Origin: an uncultured Acholeplasmataceae bacterium
GTDB lineage: Bacteria; Bacillota_I; Bacilli_A; Acholeplasmatales; Acholeplasmataceae
DNA length: 6,002 nt
Direction: 5' to 3'
NCBI GenBank assembly: GCA_937983315.1
Contig: CALKAH010000032.1
Span: 1-6,002 of the forward strand
The translations under genes were made by a program, and so were the position numbers. The notes beneath the pieces are model-generated. The model did not search any database and was not told the origin of the DNA. It saw nothing but the letters and a program-made list of their open reading frames with translations. Positions 1-5,707 of this stretch are shown in pieces; position 1 is the first letter of the stretch; each line of letters starts with the position of its first letter.

Positions 1-46
1 AGATCGTATTCGGTGACTGGAGTTCAGACGTGTGCTCTTCCGATCT
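1..46 (+). other. Illumina TruSeq read-2/i7 adapter (artefact)
   Basis: This is not genomic DNA. Bases 13-46 match the TruSeq read-2 adapter from memory, starting GTGACTGGAGTTCAG and ending GCTCTTCCGATCT. Bases 1-4 (AGAT) fit the end of the P7 flow-cell sequence, and bases 5-12 (CGTATTCG) sit exactly where the 8-base i7 sample index belongs. Genomic sequence starts at about base 47. The segment should be trimmed before any gene calling or database deposition. Confidence 0.97.
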
Positions 47-80
47 TTTACCATTTTATGCACTGTATTTCAATATGTAT

Positions 81-108
81 AAACAAAAAGACTCACATTG
101 GAGTCTTT
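81..108 (-). terminator. Rho-independent terminator after tRNA-Leu
   Basis: On the minus strand an 8-bp perfect stem (AAAGACTC / GAGTCTTT, arms 101-108 and 87-94) encloses a 6-base loop and is followed by TTTTTGTTT (89 down to 81). It begins 12 bases after the encoded CCA of the tRNA, so it probably ends the tRNA transcript. Bases 47-80, between adapter and terminator, show no feature I can support. Confidence 0.85.
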
Positions 109-119
109 CAAGTCAATTT

Positions 120-206
120 TGGTGCGGACGATGAGATTTGAACTCACACGACATTAACTGTCACATGCCCCTCAAACATGCGTGTCTACCATTCCACCAC
201 GTCCGC
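120..206 (-). tRNA. tRNA-Leu(GAG), class II, CCA encoded
   Basis: The minus strand folds as a complete class II tRNA. The acceptor stem GCGGACG (206-200) pairs perfectly with CGTCCGC (130-124), followed by discriminator A (123) and a genomically encoded CCA (122-120). The anticodon arm is CATGT-TTGAGGG-GCATG, with one T-G pair at the loop end, giving anticodon GAG, which reads leucine codons CUC and CUU. A long variable arm with stem GACA/TGTC supports a leucine identity. The T arm is GTGAG-TTCAAAT-CTCAT. The gene lies 33 bases behind the fakA stop codon with a terminator hairpin in between, so its own promoter is not obvious. No intron or missing stem is visible. Confidence 0.97.
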
Positions 207-210
207 CATT

Positions 211-235
211 AAAAAAGGTGCGAACACCTTTTTTT
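211..235 (-). terminator. Rho-independent terminator after fakA
   Basis: On the minus strand GGTG and CACC pair around a TTCG loop, extended by an A-run/T-run stem of at least six pairs and ending in TTTTTT (216-211). It starts 4 bases after the fakA stop codon. Its T-tract ends only 4 bases before the first base of the tRNA, so the two elements are almost fused. The A/T symmetry would also let it work on the plus strand, but no plus-strand gene is seen upstream of it. Confidence 0.88.
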
Positions 236-239
236 ATCC

Positions 240-1913
240 TTATTCAACAGCAATGATATAGGTATAAATATCTTGCTTGCCCTCGATCACATCGACTTCA
301 ATGTCAGGATTAAGCTTCTTCGCATGAGCAACCACTTGATCGAGTTCATCTTCGTCAGCGTCATTTCCATAGAAAATCGTAATGATTTCTCGATTTTCAT
401 CTACCATATCATCTAAAAGCTTTTGAGTTGTGTCTAAGCGAGATGGTGTGGATACTTTGATTTCGCCGCGCGTGATACCAATGAAGTCACCATTTTTGAT
501 TTGTACACCGTTTAATTCGGTATCTCTCACTGCATAGGTCACTTCACCTGAACGCATGTTAGATACGATTTCCATCATCTGTTCAACATTGTCATCCACT
601 TCTTGGGTGGGATCAAATGCCATCAGTGATGAATAACCTTGTGCGATACTCTTGGTCTTCAGGACACGAATCGAACGATTCGGTAAGAGATCTAACGTTT
701 GTTCAGCGGATAAAATAATATTCTTATTATTGGGTAAGATAATGACGTGTTCACAGTTGAGCTCTTCAACAGCTTTAACAAATGCTTCTGTCGATGGGTT
801 CATCGTTTGACCGCCATCAATAATTAAATCAACACCGAGTTCCTTAAAGGCATCATGAATACCTTGACCGGATGCTACAGCGATTAATCCATACTTCGTT
901 TTCTTTTTAGGAGCTTTCTTCACTTCAGGTGCAGGTGCTTTATGCTCATGAACGTTATCACCAAGGATGGTTTCGTTTTGAATGCGCATGTTTTCAATCT
1001 TAATGGTTTGGAGATCACCATATTTTTGAGCTAATGTTAACGCAACACCAGGTTGATTGGTATGTACGTGAATCTTGAGAAGATCATCATCGGTGACAAC
1101 CACTAAGGAATCACCCATTTGTGAAAGTGGATCCTTCATGAAGTTTTCATTAAACTTTTCAGGCTTATGAAGCTTCACGATAAATTCTGTACAATAGCCA
1201 TACTTAATATCAACAACGCCAAGATTTTCAGCACCATGATAATGTTCTTTTTGTTGCGGTTGATGTTGAATTTCTGCTTCGTTCAACATATGACCTTCAA
1301 GGGCCATGACCCAACCTTCAATAATCTTAATAAAACCAGCACCACCTGAGTCAACAACACCTGCTTCTTTTAAGACAGGTAATAAATCAGGGGTTTTGAT
1401 GAGTGTTTCTTTTGCTTGATCTAAATACATCTTTAAGACTTCTTCAACGCTATGTAAGTTATTGGATTCACGGACAACCTTTTCAGCTGATTCTCTAACC
1501 ACGGTGAGGATTGTTCCTTCAACAGGATCCATCACAGCACGATATGCCATCTGATAACCACCGACAAGTGCTTGAATAAACTCTTGGATGGTTGCAGAGC
1601 CATTATCAATCTTGGCGATTTCTGAATAAACACCGCGGAAAAATTGGGACAAGATCACACCTGAGTTGCCTCGAGCTCCCATGAGTAAACCACGCGATAG
1701 AATTTTTGAAATATCAACGATTGATTGAGAATCTAAATTATTAACTTCTTTAATGCCTGCCATCATCGTCATTTGCATGTTTGTTCCAGTATCTCCATCG
1801 GGGACTGGGAAAACGTTGAGATGGTCAATTTCTTTGTGATTGTTTTTAAGGTTAACTGCGCCGTTTGTTACCATTTTCTTAAATAGAGTTCCACTGACTG
1901 TTTGATTCGCCAT
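240..1913 (-). CDS. fakA: Fatty acid kinase FakA (DhaL/DegV-like, YloV family)
   Basis: ATP-dependent kinase subunit that phosphorylates fatty acids bound to a FakB (DegV) partner, giving acyl-phosphate for phospholipid synthesis; cytosolic. The 557 residues are full length for the family. An N-terminal DhaL/DAK2 kinase domain (about 1-205) carries the metal/ATP motif VPDGDTGTN (37-45, Asp39 and Asp41), GARGNSGVILSQ (79-90) and DSGGAGF (188-194). A middle domain (about 225-315) carries GYCTEF (Cys241) and HVHT (282-285); as I recall, equivalent Cys/His residues bind zinc in the Staphylococcus enzyme. A Pro/Lys-rich linker (about 323-340) leads to the C-terminal DegV-like domain (341-557). The ATG at 1911-1913 has Shine-Dalgarno AGGGAGG (1920-1926) six bases upstream. 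The stop is TAA. It is transcribed alone from a strong promoter, divergent from rpmB; no FakB gene lies in the window. The Asp23-family gene that usually precedes it in Bacillota is absent. Confidence 0.96.
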   Translation of the reverse strand: MANQTVSGTLFKKMVTNGAVNLKNNHKEIDHLNVFPVPDGDTGTNMQMTMMAGIKEVNNLDSQSIVDISKILSRGLLMGARGNSGVILSQFFRGVYSEIAKIDNGSATIQEFIQALVGGYQMAYRAVMDPVEGTILTVVRESAEKVVRESNNLHSVEEVLKMYLDQAKETLIKTPDLLPVLKEAGVVDSGGAGFIKIIEGWVMALEGHMLNEAEIQHQPQQKEHYHGAENLGVVDIKYGYCTEFIVKLHKPEKFNENFMKDPLSQMGDSLVVVTDDDLLKIHVHTNQPGVALTLAQKYGDLQTIKIENMRIQNETILGDNVHEHKAPAPEVKKAPKKKTKYGLIAVASGQGIHDAFKELGVDLIIDGGQTMNPSTEAFVKAVEELNCEHVIILPNNKNIILSAEQTLDLLPNRSIRVLKTKSIAQGYSSLMAFDPTQEVDDNVEQMMEIVSNMRSGEVTYAVRDTELNGVQIKNGDFIGITRGEIKVSTPSRLDTTQKLLDDMVDENREIITIFYGNDADEDELDQVVAHAKKLNPDIEVDVIEGKQDIYTYIIAVE

Positions 1914-2004
1914 ACTGAACCTCCCTCTATATTTACGAAAAATTGCATGTATATTTAAATGGAATAAATGACTGATTGGATGTACTTCAAATTGATACTT
2001 TTTT

Positions 2005-2033
2005 AGTATAGCATTTATAGTTTGAAATTACAA
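2005..2033 (-). promoter_or_regulatory. SigA-type promoter of fakA
   Basis: On the minus strand the -35 box TTGTAA (2033-2028) and -10 box TATACT (2010-2005) are separated by exactly 17 bases, with an extended -10 TGC directly before the -10 box. The start site is expected near 1998, giving a leader of roughly 85 bases before the fakA ATG. It is a near-consensus vegetative promoter. Confidence 0.8.
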
Positions 2034-2077
2034 GCATTATTTCATCCATAAATCGCCAACTGTATTATATCATATTT

Positions 2078-2103
2078 CTTCGAAATAGTTCAATCTTTCG
2101 AAG
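2078..2103. repeat. Perfect 8-bp inverted repeat, possible operator
   Basis: CTTCGAAA (2078-2085) and TTTCGAAG (2096-2103) are perfect inverted copies around a 10-base spacer. Each arm itself contains the palindrome TTCGAA, so the element can equally be read as two TTCGAA sites 18 bases apart. It lies 45 bases upstream of the fakA -35 box and 80 bases upstream of the rpmB -35 box. No T-tract follows, so it does not look like a terminator. A binding site for a regulator of one or both promoters is inference only. Confidence 0.5.
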
Positions 2104-2183
2104 CATTTCAGAAACGGATCATGCAAGAATGAAAGTCATTTTTCATTTTATGATTTTTTCCGTGATGATAATGCGTTTGGTGG

Positions 2184-2212
2184 TTGCAATTTTTAATTTT
2201 TTATGTTAAATT
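2184..2212 (+). promoter_or_regulatory. Probable promoter of rpmB
   Basis: A -35 box TTGCAA (2184-2189), 17-base spacer and -10 box TAAATT (2207-2212) with an upstream TG (2204-2205, extended -10) form a moderate vegetative promoter. The start would be near 2219, leaving a leader under 20 bases that contains the AGGAG ribosome site. The -10 box matches consensus at four of six positions, so this is less secure than the fakA promoter. Confidence 0.5.
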
Positions 2213-2237
2213 AGGTTGTGCAGTTAGGAGTGAGAAT

Positions 2238-2426
2238 ATGGCTGAATGCTACGTAACAGGTAAAAAGACTGTCTTTGGTAACAAGCGCAGTCACGCATTA
2301 AACGCGACGCGTCGCGTATGGAAGAGCAATCTACAAACCATCCGCATTAAGGACGAAGACGGAAAAATTATCAAAGTGAAGGTTTCCGCTCGTGCACTTA
2401 AAAAGAACAACTTAGAACGCGTTTAA
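2238..2426 (+). CDS. rpmB: 50S ribosomal protein L28
   Basis: Small basic protein of the large ribosomal subunit, 62 residues, the usual Bacillota length. It opens [10 protein letters not shown], has [16 protein letters not shown] in the first half (about 12-27), and ends in a Lys/Arg-rich [10 protein letters not shown] segment, all typical of L28. Only one cysteine (Cys4) is present, so it lacks a CxxC zinc pair. The ATG at 2238-2240 is chosen because AGGAG (2226-2230) lies seven bases upstream; a longer reading from TTG at 2184 would start inside the promoter and add residues foreign to L28. It is the only plus-strand gene here: convergent with thiN, divergent from fakA, as in Bacillus. Stop TAA, followed by a terminator. 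Confidence 0.97.
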   Translation: MAECYVTGKKTVFGNKRSHALNATRRVWKSNLQTIRIKDEDGKIIKVKVSARALKKNNLERV

Positions 2427-2430
2427 AAAA

Positions 2431-2458
2431 TAAAAAGGCAAATGCCTTTTATTTTTTT
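2431..2458. terminator. Bidirectional terminator between rpmB and thiN
   Basis: The 7-bp stem AAAAGGC (2433-2439) / GCCTTTT (2444-2450) has an AAAT loop and is followed by a T-run on the plus strand (2452-2458). On the minus strand it is followed by TATTTTTT (2432-2425). It sits between two convergent stop codons (2426 and 2461) and should end both transcripts. Confidence 0.9.
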
Positions 2459-2460
2459 AT

Positions 2461-3066
2461 TTAGCTTTTTAATGACTCGATCATGAGTATACGACCTTCA
2501 TGAACATGGATGATTCCGTGGTCTTCAACAACTTCATTGGAGATGCATAATGGATCATATGTCATGAGAAGATAGGTTGATAAAGGATACTTAAATCCGA
2601 TCAACGATAGTTTAGCTTTGGGATATGCAAATAAGCTGACATACCCTTTGGAATGAACGTCATGGAGTCCTTCTTGAAGGAGCTTGATTGTTGAATATTC
2701 ATCAACGATTTGAAGTTCAGGAAACTCATCAAAAAAGAGTGTGTGAGCAACAAAATGTTCGATCCGTTCTCCACCTAATCCACCGATCATAATGAGCTCA
2801 TCAGGGTTCATTTTTTTTGCTTCAACAAGGGCTTGGTGCGTATCGGTAACATCTTTAACGGGATTCAGTCTAATGACATGAAGATTAATCAGCATGCCCT
2901 GATTAGTTAAGGAGTCAAAATCACCGACTGCAAGGTCGATTTTGATCCGCTGTTTATATAAAGCAAGTACGGCTTGATCAACAGCAATGATGACATCACT
3001 TTCTTTAAGCGGGAAGATCTTTCTGATATCTTTTGGGGTGGGATAAGTGACGATAATCGCTCTCAT
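2461..3066 (-). CDS. thiN: Thiamine pyrophosphokinase
   Basis: Transfers pyrophosphate from ATP to thiamine, giving thiamine pyrophosphate (TPP) and AMP; cytosolic. The 201 residues are near the family's usual 210. Visible landmarks are AVDQA (28-32, canonical acidic site), VGDFDS (47-52), KDVTDTHQAL (71-80), GGLGGERIEH (95-104) and, in the C-terminal beta domain, GFKYPL (157-162) and SNE (176-178). At the usual R-x-D-H motif this protein has Arg-Ile-Glu-His (101-104), and the usual downstream Asn is His108. The ATG overlaps the rpe stop codon as ATGA, pointing to translational coupling in the rlmN-rsgA-rpe-thiN operon. TPP is the transketolase cofactor and Rpe makes a transketolase substrate, so the pairing makes metabolic sense. 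Stop TAA. Confidence 0.92.
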   Translation of the reverse strand: MRAIIVTYPTPKDIRKIFPLKESDVIIAVDQAVLALYKQRIKIDLAVGDFDSLTNQGMLINLHVIRLNPVKDVTDTHQALVEAKKMNPDELIMIGGLGGERIEHFVAHTLFFDEFPELQIVDEYSTIKLLQEGLHDVHSKGYVSLFAYPKAKLSLIGFKYPLSTYLLMTYDPLCISNEVVEDHGIIHVHEGRILMIESLKS

Positions 3067-3692
3067 CGCAATCCCTCAATACCTTTTGCTCGATCTTCAA
3101 GATTGAATAAATACGATCCAGCAACCACGATATCAACACCCGCTTCTTTTGCATCGTGAATGGTTTCATCATTGACTCCACCATCAATTTCAATGGCGAA
3201 ATGGAGTCCGTTTTCTTTTCTTATTTTCACAAGTTCTCTCACCTTATCCATCATGTCTATCATGAAGGATTGCCCTCCAAAACCGGGTTCAACCGTCATG
3301 ACTAAAATCAGTTGAACATCATGCAAATAAGGGATAATCGTTCGTACAGGAGTCTTTGGCTTCAATGCGATCCCGACACCCACTTTTTCTTTTTGAATCG
3401 CTAAAACAGCTTCTTGCACATGATTCGATTCAATATGAATCGTGATGAACTTTGTTTGTGGAAAGACAAATTTGGGAACCCATTGAAGAGGATCAGTGAC
3501 CATCAGATGCACATCAAGTGGAAGATGGGTCTGTTCTTCGATGCTTTTTGCGATGGCTGGTCCAAAGGATAAATTGGGAACAAAATGACCATCCATGATG
3601 TCAAGATGAATATAGTCTGCTTGACTCACGGACTTTAGTTCATCTTTTAATGATGTGAAATTGGCTGTTAAAACAGAAGGCGCAACTTTCAT
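3063..3692 (-). CDS. rpe: Ribulose-phosphate 3-epimerase
   Basis: Interconverts D-ribulose 5-phosphate and D-xylulose 5-phosphate in the pentose phosphate pathway. The 209 residues form one (beta/alpha)8 barrel, slightly short of the usual 215-220. Motifs are APSVLTANF (4-12), HLDIMDGHFVPN (29-40), VHLMV (61-65), GIALKPKTP (107-115), VEPGFGGQ (134-141), IDGGVN (169-174) and the phosphate-binding AGSYLF (191-196). By family knowledge, His29, Asp31, His62 and Asp170 are the metal ligands, the two Asp also acting as catalytic acid/base; all are present. The ATG at 3690-3692 has AGGAGGT seven bases upstream. It follows rsgA by 12 bases. It ends in TGA, which overlaps the thiN start and shows that TGA is a stop in this organism. 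Confidence 0.97.
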   Translation of the reverse strand: MKVAPSVLTANFTSLKDELKSVSQADYIHLDIMDGHFVPNLSFGPAIAKSIEEQTHLPLDVHLMVTDPLQWVPKFVFPQTKFITIHIESNHVQEAVLAIQKEKVGVGIALKPKTPVRTIIPYLHDVQLILVMTVEPGFGGQSFMIDMMDKVRELVKIRKENGLHFAIEIDGGVNDETIHDAKEAGVDIVVAGSYLFNLEDRAKGIEGLR

Positions 3693-3699
3693 GTGATTT

Positions 3700-3707
3700 A
3701 CCTCCTA
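3700..3707 (-). promoter_or_regulatory. rpe ribosome binding site fused to the rsgA stop
   Basis: On the minus strand TAGGAGGT contains both the TAG stop codon of rsgA (3707-3705) and a near-perfect Shine-Dalgarno site for rpe, seven bases before its ATG. Ribosomes finishing rsgA therefore end on the rpe loading site. The same design recurs at the rlmN/rsgA junction. Confidence 0.85.
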
Positions 3708-4661
3708 ATATTTATCTTTTTGTTGTTTGATCTCTTCAATAAAGCTGAGATAGTTTTCATAACGGGATGCTAGCATTTCTTGATTGACATAAGCTTGTTT
3801 AACCGCACATGAGGGTTCATTGATATGTAAGCATTTCGTTTTAAACTTACATGATGATGATAACTGTTCAAAATCAGGATAATACTGCTTAAGGTCTTCT
3901 GGGAAGAAAAGGGATAATTCAATCTTCGAAAACCCTGGAGTATCCACGATGTATCCATCATGGATTTCATAGAGTTCAGTGTGACGAGTTGTATGTTTTC
4001 CTCTGCCTAAAGCTTCAGAGATTTCTTGAGTTTTCAACTCTAATTCTGGCATGAGTGCATTGAGTAATGTGGATTTACCGACCCCTGTTTGTCCCGCTAA
4101 AACACTGATCTTATCTTTAAAGACATGGGTGAGAACATCTATACCAATACGCTGCTTACTATTCACATAGTAGACATCATATCCTAGGTGTTGATAATAA
4201 TTCAATTTTTCACGAAGATCATTCAGTATTTCTTCATCGATTAAATCGATTTTTGAGATGACTAAAATGGGAACAAGACGTTCCTGTTGCATCATCACGA
4301 GAAATTTATCGAGTAAGTTGAAACTAAAATCGGGGCGAATGGCAGAAAAAACGAGAATCACTTGATCGACATTGGCAACATCAGGACGTGTCAAATCATT
4401 GAATCTGGGTTCAATCTCACGGATGATCGTGGTATCTTCTTCATCATCATAAAGAACATGATCACCCACTTTAGGACTGATTTGGATGATTTTGACGTCT
4501 TTTTTTGTTTTTTTGGTCAATTGCTTATTGAAAACCGATTTTTCATCGAGTTTCATGTAGCGCAATTTCCCACTTGCATGAGCCATGACTTCTTGTTTGG
4601 TTTCCCAATCAATAATGGTATATTGATTAGAAATCATTTTTTTGATAAATCCTCTTTTCAA
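3705..4661 (-). CDS. rsgA: Small-subunit biogenesis GTPase RsgA (YloQ/YjeQ)
   Basis: Circularly permuted GTPase that binds the 30S subunit late in assembly. 318 residues, full length. An N-terminal OB-fold (about 1-85) is followed by the permuted G domain in the order G4, G5, G1, G2, G3: SKID (136-139), VNSK (166-169), P-loop GQTGVGKS (190-197), HTTRHT (223-228) and DTPG (240-243). The C-terminal zinc region has Cys271, Cys277, His279 and Cys285, spaced C-x5-C-x-H-x5-C; I recall the usual first gap as four residues. The start is TTG (4659-4661): AGGAGGT (4666-4672) lies 4 bases upstream, the in-frame codon at 4671-4673 is a stop, and MKRGFIKKM aligns with the family's usual beginning, whereas the next ATG (codon 9) would remove the first strand. 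The gene follows rlmN by 9 bases; the prpC-prkC pair often found upstream is missing. Confidence 0.95.
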   Translation of the reverse strand: MKRGFIKKMISNQYTIIDWETKQEVMAHASGKLRYMKLDEKSVFNKQLTKKTKKDVKIIQISPKVGDHVLYDDEEDTTIIREIEPRFNDLTRPDVANVDQVILVFSAIRPDFSFNLLDKFLVMMQQERLVPILVISKIDLIDEEILNDLREKLNYYQHLGYDVYYVNSKQRIGIDVLTHVFKDKISVLAGQTGVGKSTLLNALMPELELKTQEISEALGRGKHTTRHTELYEIHDGYIVDTPGFSKIELSLFFPEDLKQYYPDFEQLSSSCKFKTKCLHINEPSCAVKQAYVNQEMLASRYENYLSFIEEIKQQKDKY

Positions 4662-4665
4662 ATGA

Positions 4666-4673
4666 ACCTCCTA
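4666..4673 (-). promoter_or_regulatory. rsgA ribosome binding site fused to the rlmN stop
   Basis: On the minus strand TAGGAGGT holds the rlmN stop codon TAG (4673-4671) and a strong Shine-Dalgarno site. The next start codon in the rsgA frame is TTG, four bases on. A strong site this close supports TTG rather than the ATG at codon 9 as the real start. Confidence 0.8.
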
Positions 4674-5690
4674 GGTCAAATGCTGGCTTCTCAACTGACC
4701 GCATGCTGCATTGATATCATGACCTTGTTCTTTACGCAAGGTCACTTGGATTTTATTTTTCATTAAGATATCATAGAAAGCTTCCATGGTTTCTGTTTTA
4801 CTGCGTTTATATCCGGATTCTAAGACTTCATTATAAGGAATTAAGTTCACGTAAACATTTAATCCACGTAAGACTTTAACGAGTTCAAGTGCTGTTTCAG
4901 CTGAATCATTCAGACCATCAATCAAGATGTATTCAATGGTCACACGTCGTTTTGCAACGGAGAGATAGTATTTGATCGCACCAATCACTTCTTCAACCGG
5001 ATAAGCTTGGTTGATCTTCATCAGTTTGGAGCGTATCTCATTATTGGGTGCATGTAAACTGATGGCAAGATTCACCTGTAAGCCCATATGTGCATATTCT
5101 CTAATCTTAGGAACAATACCCGAGGTTGATACCGTAATATGTCTTGCACCGATAGCAAGACCTTTCGGATGATTGATTGTTGAGAGGAATTTAAGTAGGT
5201 TCTCATAGTTATCAAACGGTTCACCAATCCCCATCACCACCACATATGAAATACGTTCCTTGAGGATCCGTTCAGTTTCAATGATTTGTGCAATGATTTC
5301 ACCTGCATTGAGATCGCGTTTCTTCTTTAATAATCCCGATGCACAAAAGGAACATCCAATATTACATCCGACTTGTGTGGTCACACAAATCGAATTACCA
5401 TAATGATGTTTCATGAGGACGGATTCAATCAAATGACCATCGACTAAACTATAGAGTGCTTTAACGGTTCCATCCGCACTGATATGCTTTAAAACGAGTT
5501 CAAGTGCTTGAATCGTAAAGTTTTCTTTTAAGAGTGCAACGAGATCATCAGGTAAATTGGTCATTTCATCAAATGACTGAACCTTTTGTTTATAGAGCCA
5601 TGACCAAATTTGATCAGCACGATATTTTTTATGTCCTTTTTCAAGGAGAAATTCAACCAACGCTTCATGCGTCAGATTATAGATTAACAT
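4671..5690 (-). CDS. rlmN: 23S rRNA (adenine2503-C2)-methyltransferase RlmN
   Basis: Radical SAM enzyme that methylates C2 of A2503 in 23S rRNA (and A37 of some tRNAs in E. coli). From the start chosen it has 339 residues; numbering here is from the ATG five codons further upstream (5703-5705). The N-terminal helical domain contains [20 protein letters not shown] (19-38). The 4Fe-4S motif is Cys114-x3-Cys118-x2-Cys121, GIGEP is at 159-163, and Cys335 in NAACGQL is the expected methyl-carrying cysteine, with Cys107, seven before Cys114, as its resolving partner. All catalytic cysteines are present, and A2503 C2-methylation (RlmN) rather than C8 (Cfr) fits the chromosomal operon context. The ATG at 5688-5690 is preferred because AGGTG lies five bases upstream, while the earlier ATG has no ribosome site and lies ahead of the predicted transcription start. 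First gene of the operon. Stop TAG. Confidence 0.95.
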   Translation of the reverse strand: MLIYNLTHEALVEFLLEKGHKKYRADQIWSWLYKQKVQSFDEMTNLPDDLVALLKENFTIQALELVLKHISADGTVKALYSLVDGHLIESVLMKHHYGNSICVTTQVGCNIGCSFCASGLLKKKRDLNAGEIIAQIIETERILKERISYVVVMGIGEPFDNYENLLKFLSTINHPKGLAIGARHITVSTSGIVPKIREYAHMGLQVNLAISLHAPNNEIRSKLMKINQAYPVEEVIGAIKYYLSVAKRRVTIEYILIDGLNDSAETALELVKVLRGLNVYVNLIPYNEVLESGYKRSKTETMEAFYDILMKNKIQVTLRKEQGHDINAACGQLRSQHLT

Positions 5691-5700
5691 CTTATCACCT
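5691..5700 (-). promoter_or_regulatory. rlmN ribosome binding site (decides the start)
   Basis: On the minus strand AGGTGATAAG directly precedes ATG at 5690-5688, placing AGGTG (5700-5696) five bases from the start. The upstream ATG at 5705-5703 is preceded by AT-rich promoter sequence without a purine-rich site. With transcription beginning near 5701 the leader would be only about 11 bases long. Confidence 0.7.
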
Positions 5701-5707
5701 GTCATTT

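Larger units (their letters stand above)
1914..2237. other. Divergent intergenic region between fakA and rpmB
   Basis: This 324-base AT-rich stretch has no convincing gene. It holds the fakA Shine-Dalgarno site and a leader of about 85 bases, the fakA promoter (2005-2033), a perfect inverted repeat (2078-2103), a weaker AATGAAA/TTTCATT repeat (2128-2147), the rpmB promoter (2184-2212) and the rpmB ribosome binding site (2226-2230). Inside the fakA leader, 1982-1998 is an imperfect palindrome (GTA, CT bulge, TCAA-A-TTGA, TAC) lying over the likely transcription start. I recognise no known riboswitch or leader. In Bacillus relatives an Asp23-family gene (yloU) lies between rpmB and yloV; nothing resembling it is here. 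Confidence 0.8.

Noticed and set aside
1167..1349. Plus-strand open frame of 60 codons opposite fakA.
   Set aside because: It is a shadow of the conserved FakA frame, with no ribosome site and no recognisable protein.
2086..2095. The CGAA...GTTC portion of the inverted repeat region as a LexA (SOS) box.
   Set aside because: The spacing and flanking bases do not match the Bacillus CGAAC-N4-GTTCG box.
2128..2159. AATGAAA/TTTCATT inverted repeat followed by a T-run, resembling a plus-strand terminator.
   Set aside because: The stem has only one G-C pair, and no plus-strand transcript lies upstream for it to end.
2129..2209. A 26-codon plus-strand frame (MKVIFHFMIFSV...) just upstream of rpmB, tempting as a SpoVM-like small peptide because SpoVM is also 26 residues and neighbours rpmB in Bacillus.
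   Set aside because: It has no resemblance to the SpoVM sequence, no good ribosome site, runs through the rpmB promoter, and its hydrophobic content follows simply from T-rich DNA.
3005..3193. Second minus-strand frame overlapping the rpe/thiN junction.
   Set aside because: It is out of frame with two genes whose motifs are unambiguous; there is no ribosome site.
4362..4766. Plus-strand open frame of 134 codons opposite the rsgA/rlmN junction.
   Set aside because: It spans two conserved genes on the other strand, including their junction, and its Phe/Ile-rich product looks like antisense of Lys/Asp-rich coding sequence.
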